Part shown: positions 7,010-14,155 of the stretch, one piece after another
How positions within the stretch are numbered: position 1 is the stretch's first letter
Layout: each line of letters starts with the position of its first letter
The notes under the pieces: generated by a model
Told to the model about the DNA's origin: nothing
The model's input: the letters and a program-made list of their open reading frames with translations, nothing else
Database searches by the model: none
Assembly (NCBI GenBank): GCA_900549705.1
Contig: URPI01000041.1
Span: forward strand, 1-14,155
Origin: an uncultured Eubacteriales bacterium
GTDB taxonomy: Bacteria; Bacillota; Clostridia; Oscillospirales; Oscillospiraceae
Length of the DNA: 14,155 bases
Reading direction: 5' to 3'
Position numbers and translations under genes: made by a program

Positions 7010-7651
7010 TGACCGGAATTTTGTTTGATTTGGACGGAACTCTGCTGAATACCCTGGATGATTTGATGGACGCAGTCAATCATACCATGGAGGTGTTCAG
7101 CTACCCCCGGCACAGCCGGGAGGAGGTACGCCGCTTCGTGGGCAACGGTGCCGGGCGGCTGCTGCAACTGTCTGTGCCCCAGGGGCGGGACTGGCAGGCC
7201 GTTGGCAGCTTTCCAGAGCTACTATCGGGAGCATTGCCAGATCAAAACCGCTCCTTATCCCGGCATCATGGAAACGCTGTACGCCCTGAAAAAATATCCC
7301 ATGGCCATCGTGTCCAACAAGCCGGATGCCGCCGTCAAGAAGCTGTGCGCCCAGTATTTCCCCGGCATCTATGCCCAGGGGGAGCATCCCGGCTGCCCCC
7401 GCAAGCCGTCGCCGGATATGGTGCGCATTGCCATGGAGCACATTGGCGTTGACCGCTGTATCTATGTGGGCGACAGCGAGGTGGATGTGCTGACGGCACA
7501 CAATGCCGCCGTGCCCTGCCTGAGCGTCCTGTGGGGCTTCCGGGACAGAGCGGAAATTCAGGCGGCAGGGGAGAGCCGCTTCTGCGAGACACCCGCACAG
7601 ATGCCCGCCATGCTGGAAGAAATGATGAAGGAGCTAAATAATGGCAAATGA
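7009..7651 (+). pseudogene. HAD phosphatase, phosphoglycolate phosphatase-like, frameshifted
   Basis: The start overlaps the stop of the helicase loader gene (TAATG). Frame one carries HAD motif I, LFDLDGTLLNT, with nucleophile D7 and acid D9, and continues to GRDWQAV near 7203. The rest continues in another frame as LAAFQSYYREHCQIKTAPYP, SNKPDAAVKK (motif II), a lysine in RKPSPDMV (motif III) and VGDSEVDVL (motif IV), ending at 7651. The junction lies around 7200-7208. Inserting two bases, for instance restoring GTTCTGGCA, gives an uninterrupted protein of about 214 residues, normal for Gph/PGP-type enzymes. Such enzymes dephosphorylate 2-phosphoglycolate or related small phosphate esters. 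The substrate is not certain. With the frameshift, motifs II-IV are lost, so the product is inactive unless this is a sequencing error. All four motifs are otherwise well conserved, so the lesion is recent or artefactual. Confidence 0.85.
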
Positions 7652-8216
7652 ATTTTATGCCCTGATGGGGCGGATGCGCTATATCACCCGTTGGGGACTG
7701 ATGCGTAATACTTTTTCGGAAAACATTCAGGAACACAGCCACCAGGTGGCGGTGCTGGCGCACGCCCTGGCGCTGATTCGCCGGGACATTCTCCATCTGC
7801 CCACCCCGGAGCCGGATCGCTGCGCCGTGGCGGCACTGTTCCATGATGCCTCTGAGATTCTCACCGGCGATATGCCCACCCCCATCAAGTATTACAATGC
7901 GGAAATCAAGGATGCCTATAAGCAGGTGGAGCACATTGCAGGCAACCGTCTGCTGGAAATGCTGCCGCCGGAGCTGCGCCCCAGCTATGAGCATCTGGTG
8001 TTGGAGGATGACAAGGAGCTGGAGCCTTTTGTCAAGGGAGCGGACAAGCTCTCGGCCTATCTCAAGTGCATTGAGGAGCAGAAGGCAGGCAATACCGAGT
8101 TTGATTCTGCTGCCGCCATGACCATGCAAGCGCTCCGGGATATGCACCGGGAGGAAATGGATTGGTTCCTGGATCACTGCCTGGAACCCTTCACCAGAAC
8201 CCTGGACCAGCTTTAA
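7641..8216 (+). CDS. yfbR: HD-domain 5'-deoxynucleotidase, YfbR family
   Basis: A 191-residue HD phosphohydrolase closely resembling E. coli YfbR, which removes the phosphate from deoxyribonucleoside 5'-monophosphates in a metal-dependent reaction. The key residues appear in order: RW (17-18), EHSHQVA with H34, FHD at 67-69, GDMPTP with D77, and KGADK with D135. The length matches the family. The start overlaps the end of the phosphatase gene by 11 bases. AAGGAG lies in that gene's last codons, so translation is likely coupled. As the fourth gene of the dnaD-dnaC operon it may balance or clear dNMPs, complementing the replication genes. The link is positional only. Confidence 0.92.
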   Translation: MANEFYALMGRMRYITRWGLMRNTFSENIQEHSHQVAVLAHALALIRRDILHLPTPEPDRCAVAALFHDASEILTGDMPTPIKYYNAEIKDAYKQVEHIAGNRLLEMLPPELRPSYEHLVLEDDKELEPFVKGADKLSAYLKCIEEQKAGNTEFDSAAAMTMQALRDMHREEMDWFLDHCLEPFTRTLDQL

Positions 8217-8252
8217 TCAATTATTTTGAAGCCGAAGGGGGAGTGCGCTACT

Positions 8253-9053
8253 GTGAGAATCTCAGCAATTCACTGTGCCCGTATTACAGCTGTTTGTGCG
8301 CTCACAGGCATTCTGCTGGCAGGATGCTCCCGCTTGTCTGCCCAAAATGAAAACATCCCATCCTCCGAGACTGTGCCGCCCACGGAAAATGCTTTCCGGT
8401 TGGAGACAGAATACAGCATAGAATATTCCGAACCGAATGACGAATCTTTTGAGGTCGTGGAAAATCGCAATGGTGAATTTGTTTTCAGCATCGGGATAGA
8501 TGATTACATTGATTGCTATAATGCGCTTTTCCAAAAAGACAATGGACGCAATTTTTTCACACCCTCCGCTCAATGGCAGTGCTATTACCGGGATTCCGGC
8601 ATTCATTCCGCCTACCGGATGAATTATTTCTATTTCACCCCGGACGAACAGGTGCATTCGTTGCCAACCGTTGCGGTTTATGTTCCAACAAATGCCGACT
8701 GCATCCAGGAAGTCACGGTCAATTTCGACGAGCATAGCTATACGGAATCGGGCTACCACCTGTTTCAGGAGATGTGCGGTTATACAATGCGTGTTTTCTT
8801 CCCGGATTTGCCGGATGAGACGGTTTCTGCCGTCTGCTCGGAGATTATTTCGTTGGGAAATCAGAATGTGTTTTCCAGTGACGAATGGTATGATGTCGGT
8901 TCCGTCCCGTCTGTGCTGTTTCACAAAAACGGTATCGGTGTATATCCCTATTTTGCGATTGGGGATTGGGAGCGCTTTTGCATCATCCCTGTCACGGAGG
9001 AACTCCTGACGGAGTTTGCCCAAAAAGGAGTTGAATTACATGAAATTCCGTAG
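8253..9053 (+). CDS. Hypothetical lipoprotein
   Basis: A 266-residue protein of unrecognised family. I start it at GTG 8253, preceded by GGGGGAG with nine bases spacing. From there the N-terminus is a textbook lipoprotein signal: basic MRISAIHCAR, a hydrophobic core and lipobox LAGC with the lipidated cysteine at 25. The ATG at 8226 lacks a ribosome binding site and would add nine unneeded residues. After the cysteine comes a Ser/Pro/Glu-rich linker (about 28-50) and then an acidic, aromatic-rich domain, so the protein should be anchored outside the membrane. It begins 36 bases after the yfbR stop with no terminator between, so it may be read through from the operon. It overlaps the next lipoprotein gene by 14 bases. 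Its base composition is more AT-rich than the operon before it. Confidence 0.8.
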   Translation: MRISAIHCARITAVCALTGILLAGCSRLSAQNENIPSSETVPPTENAFRLETEYSIEYSEPNDESFEVVENRNGEFVFSIGIDDYIDCYNALFQKDNGRNFFTPSAQWQCYYRDSGIHSAYRMNYFYFTPDEQVHSLPTVAVYVPTNADCIQEVTVNFDEHSYTESGYHLFQEMCGYTMRVFFPDLPDETVSAVCSEIISLGNQNVFSSDEWYDVGSVPSVLFHKNGIGVYPYFAIGDWERFCIIPVTEELLTEFAQKGVELHEIP

Positions 9054-10245
9054 AATTGCCGTATTTCTTTGCGTTCTAGCCATTGGATTGACTGCCTGCG
9101 GCAAAAATTCTCAGCAAGTGGGAACACTCGCAGAAGAAGGCGATGGGGCGATTGCCGCCGCTGACCCCATGCAAGGACAGCTGGAGGCTCGGTGCGGGGA
9201 AATCGCGGCGATGTATCGTTCACTATACGATGGGGCGGAAAAGACGGCCTCTGCCACTTTCTGGGAGGAACCTGCACTGTCTCAAGTCAGCATTGATGCA
9301 ATCGAAAATCTGCTGATTGATGCAGGACTTGATGTCATGGACACGAACGGCAGTTACCCCAGCTATCTTGTGACATCGTCACGGTTTCACAGCTTTTGGG
9401 AAGCTGCCCAGCGGCATGAAAAGGTTCAGCAGGAGGTCATTGAGATTGCAGAATCCGGCAAGCTCATGTATCAGCTGTTCACCTGTGAGGCTTCCGGGAA
9501 TTTCCTATACAGCATGATTTATCCGCTGGACGGAGGAGAGCCGTACTACGAAATGCATGACATCAAAGACTGGGAATTGACGGAGAAGGATAATTTCTTT
9601 TACCGCATTCTTCCGGCGGATGATAAGCATTATCCGGATTTCTCCCTGATCCGGCTGACTCCGCCGGATTTGGAGCTGTGCGATATGACCGCAGATTACA
9701 TTTTCCCGGTGGGCTACATTGCCACCAATTTGTTTTTGACTGACTGGTCAGAGGGAAACTGGGGGAATTTAAGCTTCAATGACCAGTTCGAGAACCTGTA
9801 TTTTTCTCACTATGGAACGGAGTTTACCGGCGAAGGGTATTCCTATCTGGATGAAGAACATGGGTATGCCATTCCGGCGGCGGAGTTTGAGGAAATTGTT
9901 TTACCGTATTATAACATTGCGTTGGATACCTTCCGGAGTCTTGCACAGTACCATTCCGGTGGTGACTACTATGTATGCAGAACGCTGGAGACCGACGATT
10001 TTGTGTTCCTTTGGTATTACAGCTTTGAACCGGAAGTAACTGCTTATACCAAAAATGCAGACGGAACAATAACCCTGACCGTTGAAGCACTTTCCACAGA
10101 CCTGAAAATGGATTGCCTGTTTGCTCATGAGGTTACTGTCCGTCCTTTGGAGAACGGTCGGTTTCAGTATGTCGGAAATCGGGTGACTTACCAAACAGAA
10201 TACGGCCTCCCATATGCAGTCCCCAGACTGGAATGGGATACATAA
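9040..10245 (+). CDS. Lipoprotein resembling the DUF6070 family
   Basis: A 401-residue lipoprotein. The ATG at 9040 is chosen because AAGGAG lies nine bases upstream and the signal then reads MKFRRIAVFLCVLAIG with lipobox LTAC, cysteine 20. The ATG at 9016 would add eight polar residues in front of the signal. The C-terminal half (FLTDWSEGNWGNLSFND, then EFEEIVLPYYNI, then NADGTITLTVEALS and VTVRPLENGRFQYVGN) closely matches the pattern I remember for DUF6070, a family of Clostridia lipoproteins with no known function. That assignment is from memory and unverified. It overlaps the preceding lipoprotein gene, so the two are almost certainly co-translated. Both are exported and anchored and may act together. 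A bidirectional terminator follows 12 bases after the stop. Confidence 0.82.
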   Translation: MKFRRIAVFLCVLAIGLTACGKNSQQVGTLAEEGDGAIAAADPMQGQLEARCGEIAAMYRSLYDGAEKTASATFWEEPALSQVSIDAIENLLIDAGLDVMDTNGSYPSYLVTSSRFHSFWEAAQRHEKVQQEVIEIAESGKLMYQLFTCEASGNFLYSMIYPLDGGEPYYEMHDIKDWELTEKDNFFYRILPADDKHYPDFSLIRLTPPDLELCDMTADYIFPVGYIATNLFLTDWSEGNWGNLSFNDQFENLYFSHYGTEFTGEGYSYLDEEHGYAIPAAEFEEIVLPYYNIALDTFRSLAQYHSGGDYYVCRTLETDDFVFLWYYSFEPEVTAYTKNADGTITLTVEALSTDLKMDCLFAHEVTVRPLENGRFQYVGNRVTYQTEYGLPYAVPRLEWDT

Positions 10246-10256
10246 TTAAAAAAATA

Positions 10257-10296
10257 CCGGGCTTCACCGTGAAAAAGCGGCGAAGCCCGGTTTTTT
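10257..10296. terminator. Bidirectional Rho-independent terminator between convergent genes
   Basis: CCGGGCTTC-A-CCG (10257-10269) pairs with CGG-C-GAAGCCCGG (10278-10290), giving 12 pairs with one mismatch and an eight-base loop. T6 follows on the plus strand and an A-rich run precedes it (T-rich when read on the minus strand). It therefore ends both the lipoprotein transcript and the kinase transcript, whose stops lie 12 and 10 bases away. Confidence 0.92.
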
Positions 10297-10299
10297 GAG

Positions 10300-11553
10300 T
10301 TATCGCAGTCCCTCCACGGCGGCAATTTCTGACGGGAAGGTGGCCTTGTAGCGATTCAGGAAAGCATTGAAGCCCTCGATGTCCTCCGGCTGTGCCATCA
10401 GGGTGGAGGAAGAAGCGTCAGCAAATACCCGGCTGTCCAGGTAGTCTGCCAGCGTCTCGCCCGGTGCCTTGCGTACCCGGTAGGCAGCCAGCAGCGCCAT
10501 GCCATAGGGGCCGCCCTCTCCGGCGGTCTCCATGCAGGAAACCGGTGCTCCAATGGCGGCAGACAGCATCCGCTGCCCCACCTCCGGGGTCTTGAAGAAG
10601 CCGCCGTGACCGTAGAGCTTGTCCACCTGCACCTGCTCCTGACCGGTGAGAATATCCAGCCCGATTTTCAGGGTTGCCAGTGCCGAGAGAATGTGAGTAC
10701 GCATGAAATTTGCCAGGGTGAAAGAGGCATTGGGGGTGCGAGCAAAGAGGGGACGACCCTCATCCAGATCCGTGACACCCTCGCCGGAAAAATAGTTGTA
10801 GCTCACCAGACCGCCGCAGTCAGCGTCCCCTTCCAGCGCCTTGCGGAACAGCTTGGTAAACAGCGTCCCCTTGTCCTGGGGAGCGCCAATCAGCTGGGCA
10901 AACTCACTCAGCAGATTCACCCAGGCGTTGATGTCGGAGGTGCAGTTGTTGCAGTGAACCATGGCAACCGGCGCACCGGCAGGAGTGGTGACCATGTCGA
11001 TCTCCCGGTGGACCCCCAGGGGGTGGTCAGTGACAATCATGGCAAAGTCGGAGGTACCGGCGGACACATTGCCGGTGCGCTCCCGCACGGAGTTGGTGGC
11101 GACCATGCCCGTCCCGGCATCGCCCTCGCAGGGTGCAACGGGAATGCCGGGGGTCAGGTCACCCGCCGGATCCAGGAATCGAGCGCCCCGCTCGGTCAGT
11201 ACTCCGGCATCGTCTCCGGCGCACAGCACCTTGGGGAGAATGTCCCGCAGTTTCCAGGGCATCCCGCTGATGGCATCGAAGGCTTCCACCATCTCCTGGT
11301 TGTAGTCCAGTGTGTCGGAATCAATGGGGAACATTCCCGAGGCTTCGCCGATGCCCATGACCTTCTCGCCGGTCAGGGTGACATGGAGGAAGCCAGCCAG
11401 AGTGGTTAGGTAGGCAATGTGCTGCACATGAGGCTCCCGGTTCAAAATGGCCTGATACAGATGGGCAATGCTCCACCGCTGGGGAATGTTGAAGTTCAGT
11501 GCCTGGGTGAGCTTGGCGGCGGCCTCGCCGGTGATGGTGTTGCGCCAGGTGCG
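10300..11553 (-). pseudogene. FGGY-family sugar kinase (xylulokinase/ribulokinase-like), N-terminus deleted
   Basis: About 417 codons match an FGGY carbohydrate kinase, which phosphorylates a pentulose or similar sugar with ATP. They run from RTWRNTITGEAAAKLT (start near 11553) through NIPQRWSIAHLYQA, GEASGMFPID, the catalytic-Asp segment EGDAGTGMVATNS, NVSAGTSDFAM, NCTSDINAWVNL and the nucleotide-binding HGGFFKTPEVGQ and ETAGEGGPYG. Relatives as I recall are about 530 residues. The missing 115 or so residues include the first phosphate-binding motif (a GIELGSTR-like loop). Upstream the sequence switches abruptly, in another frame, to telA. An internal start such as TTG at 11443-11445 could give a 381-residue product, but without the N-terminal domain it should be inactive. 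Presumably a relic of a pentose-use gene. Its sugar substrate cannot be assigned. Confidence 0.85.
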
Positions 11554-12535
11554 CCCGCTCGGCTTCCTTGGCGGTCTCCACGGACGCCATGTGCAGCTTC
11601 TCGGCGTTCTGTTTCAGCAGGGCGTTGGTGATGTCGTTGACCTGACGCTGCGCCTGGGCGGCCTCGTTGGAATGGGCAATGCCCAGCGCCAGAACCATCT
11701 GGTTCTTCCACAGGGGGATGGTGTTCATCAGCGTGGTCTGAATCTTCTCCACCATCACATTGTCGTTGTTCTGGATCATGCGGATCTGGGGCGCGGTCTG
11801 GATGGAAATGGTGCGGGTCAGCTCCAGATCATAGATCTTCTTCTCAAACCGATTGCACTTGTCCGCCAGGTCTTTTGCCGCCTGCGCGTCCTCCGCAAGT
11901 CCGGTGGCCTGCGCCGTGGCTTCCAGCTCTTTCAGCTTGCCTTCCCGTACCTCCTGGAGCTTCTTCTTGCCCGCCAGAATGTACATGGTCAGCTCCTTGA
12001 AGTAGGCAAGGTTCTGCTCGTACATCTTATCCAGCATCGCGGAGTCCTTCAGCAGCCGCACCTGATGCTGCTGGAGGGCGTCGCCGATCTTCTCTACGTT
12101 GACCTCCGCCTTTGCGTAGCGGCTCTTCATGACCTCCAGCTTGTTCGCCTGCTTGCGGAAGAAGCCAAGGAAGCCCTTTTCCTCCTCGGCGTCGAAGCCT
12201 TTCAGCTCGCCCACCACGTTGACGATCAGGTCGCCCACCTCGCCCAAGTCCTGTGTGCGCACATTGGCGAGGGCAGCGTCGGAGAAGTCGGCCATCTTCT
12301 TCTGGGTGCCCGCGCCGTACTGCAAGATCTGGGCGGTGTTCTCCACGTCGATCTTCTGGGCAAAATCATCCACCATCTGCTGCTCCTGGGGCGTCAGCAC
12401 CGGCTCGGCAACCTTGGTCTGCTGTAACTGCGTCTCCTCGGCCACGACCAGCTTGGGCGTATCTTCCAGCTCCGGCTCCAGAGTCAGGCTGGGGATGGGG
12501 GCGGATTCGTTCATATCTTTGTATTCTGCGTCCAT
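11321..12535 (-). CDS. telA: TelA/YaaN-like toxic anion resistance protein, C-terminus replaced
   Basis: Residues 1-327 are a clear TelA-family protein, typically about 380-400 residues and long helical, linked to tellurite and other toxic-anion or envelope-stress resistance (B. subtilis YaaN). Recognisable stretches are VVGELKGFDAEEEKGFLGFF, DKMYEQNLAYFKELTMYILAGK split by coiled-coil helices, QIRMIQNNDNVMVEKIQTTL and NTIPLWKNQMVLALGI. Homology stops at ETAKEAER (codons 11555-11560). The normal last 55 or so residues are lost. The frame then runs out of frame through kinase DNA for about 77 residues of His/Arg/Pro-rich nonsense to the stop at 11321. The start is good: GAGGAG seven bases before ATG. 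It follows xpaC by 34 bases, the same order as B. subtilis xpaC-yaaN, so they share the promoter near 13810. The protein may be partly functional or unstable. Confidence 0.82.
   Translation of the reverse strand: MDAEYKDMNESAPIPSLTLEPELEDTPKLVVAEETQLQQTKVAEPVLTPQEQQMVDDFAQKIDVENTAQILQYGAGTQKKMADFSDAALANVRTQDLGEVGDLIVNVVGELKGFDAEEEKGFLGFFRKQANKLEVMKSRYAKAEVNVEKIGDALQQHQVRLLKDSAMLDKMYEQNLAYFKELTMYILAGKKKLQEVREGKLKELEATAQATGLAEDAQAAKDLADKCNRFEKKIYDLELTRTISIQTAPQIRMIQNNDNVMVEKIQTTLMNTIPLWKNQMVLALGIAHSNEAAQAQRQVNDITNALLKQNAEKLHMASVETAKEAERAHLAQHHHRRGRRQAHPGTELQHSPAVEHCPSVSGHFEPGASCAAHCLPNHSGWLPPCHPDRREGHGHRRSLGNVPH
11551..11557 (-). other. Fusion junction between telA and the FGGY kinase
   Basis: On the minus strand telA homology ends at GAGCGG (11555-11560) and kinase homology begins at CGCACCTGG (up to 11553). 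The breakpoint therefore lies in the few bases GGGCGC. Both halves are well conserved right up to it, with no leftover intergenic sequence. This is what a single deletion, or an assembly misjoin, would give. Confidence 0.75.
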
Positions 12536-12569
12536 AATTGATCTCCTCTTCCAGTAATATGGTTATTTC

Positions 12570-13778
12570 TTACAGCGTCTGCTGTTTCTTCACTTGGGAC
12601 AGGCCGTCCTCCGTCAGTCCCTCCTGCGCGAGCAGGGTGTTGAGGACGGAAATGTCGCTGGAAACGTCCATGGCGGAATCCCGGAACAGGTCGTCCAGCA
12701 GCTTCTCAAAGGCCAGATTCAGCGTATCCAGCGTGGCCTCAATTTCCTTCTTGGAAGCCTGAATGTTTTCCCCCTGCACGGGCTGGGCGTCCATGTCCGC
12801 GTAGGCGTTCAGAAGTTTCACCGTCATGGGCAGGTAGTAGTCCATCAGCTTCTTCAGGTCGGGGACCACCTCCGGATGCGCCTCTGCCCGCTCAAAGATA
12901 CGGCGGACAATCAGCTCCATCCGGGAGATTTTCTCAGAAATTTCCTCCCCGGGAATGGCGTCGTTGCAGGCGCGTATCTGGGCGATGAAGGCGTTGCCCC
13001 GATCCAGAACCTCCTGTACCTGTGGGTCATGGGGGCTGGACACCTTCGGGGCGCTGGCGGCGGCTTCCTGCCGCTGACGCTCTTCCAGAGCCAGACGGCT
13101 CTGCTCATAATGCTGGTAGGTCTCGTCGCTGGTGATGAGGCAGGTTTCCTCCCTGTCCATATGCCCTTCCAGAAACAGCCCCTTGTTGATCATCTTCTGC
13201 AATTCTCTGCGGACGAACTTCACGTTCTTTCCAACGCTCCGCGCCAGCCGCTCCAGCGTGCAATGGGTGCTCTCCCCAAGGGTTCTTTTGTACATCTTGA
13301 ACCGGCTGACCCATCCCAGCTTGCGGATGCCGCTGACGATCAGCCACGTTCCGGCAACGATGCCGCCAACCGTGATCACGGTAGACGCGATTCCCAGACC
13401 AATTCCCATGATCAGCCTGACCAGCAGAGAAATAAGCGATATGAACCCGGTGAGCAGCGCCAGACCGCCGCCTACGATCTTCACCAGTCCTACGGCAGTC
13501 TCGCCGCCGGTTCCGGCATAAAGCACGGGAAGGTCTTTCTTTTCCTCCACGACCGTGGCCTCGACCTCCCGGTAAACGGGTCTGGCAGGCGGGGTCGTGG
13601 GACGGGCGGCGGCTTCCATCGCCTTGCGGACGGCTTCGCTTCCCATATCTACGGCCTTGCCCACGGCCTGACTGACCGTCTGGTTCAGCTTCTGAAAGTC
13701 CCGGGCATTGACGGCTCTGTCCACAATGTCCTGAATGCTTCTTCCAAGATCGTCCCAGTCCTGATTTTTATTTGCCAT
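12570..13778 (-). CDS. xpaC: XpaC-family membrane protein (5-bromo-4-chloroindolyl phosphate hydrolysis family)
   Basis: A 402-residue protein. The N-terminal 90 residues are polar and helical, followed by two hydrophobic segments (about 97-119 and 123-150) that should span the membrane. A winged-helix-like region CTLERLARSVGKNVKFVRRE with KMINKGLFLEG lies at about 173-205, and there is a long helical C-terminal domain. The family takes its name from hydrolysis of X-phosphate in Bacillus. Its true biochemical role is not established, and no phosphatase active site is apparent to me. It directly precedes telA as in B. subtilis, supporting a shared envelope-stress role. The start at 13778 has AGAGG upstream and lies 30 bases downstream of a TATAAT promoter element. 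The family call rests on domain layout and on the neighbour gene. Confidence 0.82.
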   Translation of the reverse strand: MANKNQDWDDLGRSIQDIVDRAVNARDFQKLNQTVSQAVGKAVDMGSEAVRKAMEAAARPTTPPARPVYREVEATVVEEKKDLPVLYAGTGGETAVGLVKIVGGGLALLTGFISLISLLVRLIMGIGLGIASTVITVGGIVAGTWLIVSGIRKLGWVSRFKMYKRTLGESTHCTLERLARSVGKNVKFVRRELQKMINKGLFLEGHMDREETCLITSDETYQHYEQSRLALEERQRQEAAASAPKVSSPHDPQVQEVLDRGNAFIAQIRACNDAIPGEEISEKISRMELIVRRIFERAEAHPEVVPDLKKLMDYYLPMTVKLLNAYADMDAQPVQGENIQASKKEIEATLDTLNLAFEKLLDDLFRDSAMDVSSDISVLNTLLAQEGLTEDGLSQVKKQQTL

Positions 13779-13807
13779 ACGATCCTCTCCAAAAAATATT
13801 CTCTATC

Positions 13808-13836
13808 ATTATAGCGTGATTCCGCGAAAAAAACAA
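13808..13836 (-). promoter_or_regulatory. Promoter of the xpaC-telA unit
   Basis: On the minus strand TTGTTT (13831-13836) and TATAAT (13808-13813) are 17 bases apart. The predicted start lies just upstream of the AGAGG ribosome binding site of xpaC. No other promoter is seen before telA or the kinase. Confidence 0.7.
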
Positions 13837-13859
13837 GCGATATGAAAAAAATATGCGTT

Positions 13860-13881
13860 GTTTTCCGGCTCGTCGGAAAAC
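13860..13881 (-). terminator. Perfect 8-base inverted repeat, terminator or operator
   Basis: GTTTTCCG (13860-13867) and CGGAAAAC (13874-13881) flank a six-base loop. On the minus strand the repeat is followed, after AACGCATA, by a run of seven T. It lies about 20 bases after the stop of the open frame at 13901 and about 24 bases upstream of the xpaC -35 box. It could end that frame's transcript or be a regulator-binding site for xpaC. The evidence does not separate these. Confidence 0.4.
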
Positions 13882-13900
13882 TGTCTGATTTTGGGGTGTG

Positions 13901-14155
13901 TTATTGATACAATCGTGCTGTTTCATCCATAATTAACGTCAAAAAGTTAAGAAGCGAACCATTCTCTGAAAGCCGATTAAGGGAACTGGATTTTGGGTTC
14001 AGTCTCCTCCCGGTGCCAAAGTCGCCGCTGGACACCTCATCCGCTTCGTCCCATGGCCTGCTGAGACTTTCTGATACCTCCAGTAATGGAATCGCATTAA
14101 GGCAACACCGCGCAATTGCGTCTGCGAGTCTCAGCCGTCTTTTTGCTCCACTTCC
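13901..14155 (-). CDS. Unidentified open frame running off the right edge, partial
   Basis: On the minus strand 84 codons are open from the window edge to TAA at 13901-13903. The translation contains RRLRLADAIARCCLNAIPLL near the start and ends LNFLTLIMDETARLYQ. Its start would lie beyond 14155. The only internal ATG is near the end. Composition is serine- and leucine-rich with charged residues, plausible but not diagnostic, and I recognise no family. A T-rich hairpin just downstream could be its terminator. It could equally be the chance reading of a conserved non-coding repeat. A perfect CGCAATTGCG palindrome (14111-14120) sits inside it. Confidence 0.3.
   Translation of the reverse strand, partial: GSGAKRRLRLADAIARCCLNAIPLLEVSESLSRPWDEADEVSSGDFGTGRRLNPKSSSLNRLSENGSLLNFLTLIMDETARLYQ

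Noticed and set aside
11468..12427. A 319-codon plus-strand open frame opposite telA, leucine- and histidine-rich
   Set aside because: Antisense of a conserved helical protein. The leucine richness is produced by complementing CAG/AAG/GAG codons.
12594..13814. A 406-codon plus-strand open frame opposite xpaC
   Set aside because: Shadow of xpaC. It would also need to end across the xpaC promoter, and its composition is not protein-like.

Overview
The window most resembles accessory-rich chromosome from a gut-type clostridium, plausibly Oscillospiraceae/Ruminococcaceae. This rests on the gene content: a DnaD plus DnaC loader pair, an xpaC-telA pair, YfbR, Clostridia-type lipoproteins and an LtrA-type group II intron. 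Further support comes from AGGAG-type ribosome binding sites, TATAAT promoters and a moderately high G+C content in most genes. This is inference from gene content; no rRNA or tRNA gene is present to confirm it.

Layout. Bases 1-931 are the 3' part of a decayed group II intron: a reverse transcriptase/maturase with two stops and a small tandem duplication, then domains V and VI. Bases 932-1380 hold debris: a terminator-like hairpin, a fragment of an MmcQ/YjbR-family gene (+) and a fragment of an unidentified gene (-). A MazG-like pyrophosphohydrolase (-) follows at 1385-1711 with its own promoter and terminator. A secreted family 3 glycoside hydrolase (+) fills 2158-4657 but is frameshifted near 3040. 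The intergenic stretch 4658-5140 holds a strong terminator, two related palindromic repeats and an excellent promoter.

That promoter reads into a tight (+) operon: a DnaD-domain protein, a DnaC helicase loader, a frameshifted HAD phosphatase and a YfbR-type HD 5'-nucleotidase. Two adjacent lipoproteins of unknown function follow without a visible terminator, and the unit ends at a bidirectional terminator at 10257-10296. From the right, a (-) unit runs xpaC, then telA, then an FGGY sugar kinase. The last 55 or so codons of telA and the first 115 or so codons of the kinase are missing, and the two genes meet at one base-level junction near 11555. The right edge (13901-14155) carries an unidentified open (-) frame that runs off the window.

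Overall reading. No convincing new defence or signalling system is visible. The striking property is the number of broken genes: intron reverse transcriptase, glycoside hydrolase, HAD phosphatase, telA and kinase, next to fragments of two others. Several breaks look like deletions of 2 bases, about 17 bases and a gene-scale segment. Either this is a locus under decay and deletion, or the sequence contains consensus or assembly errors. Reads across 3040, 7190 and 11555 would decide.
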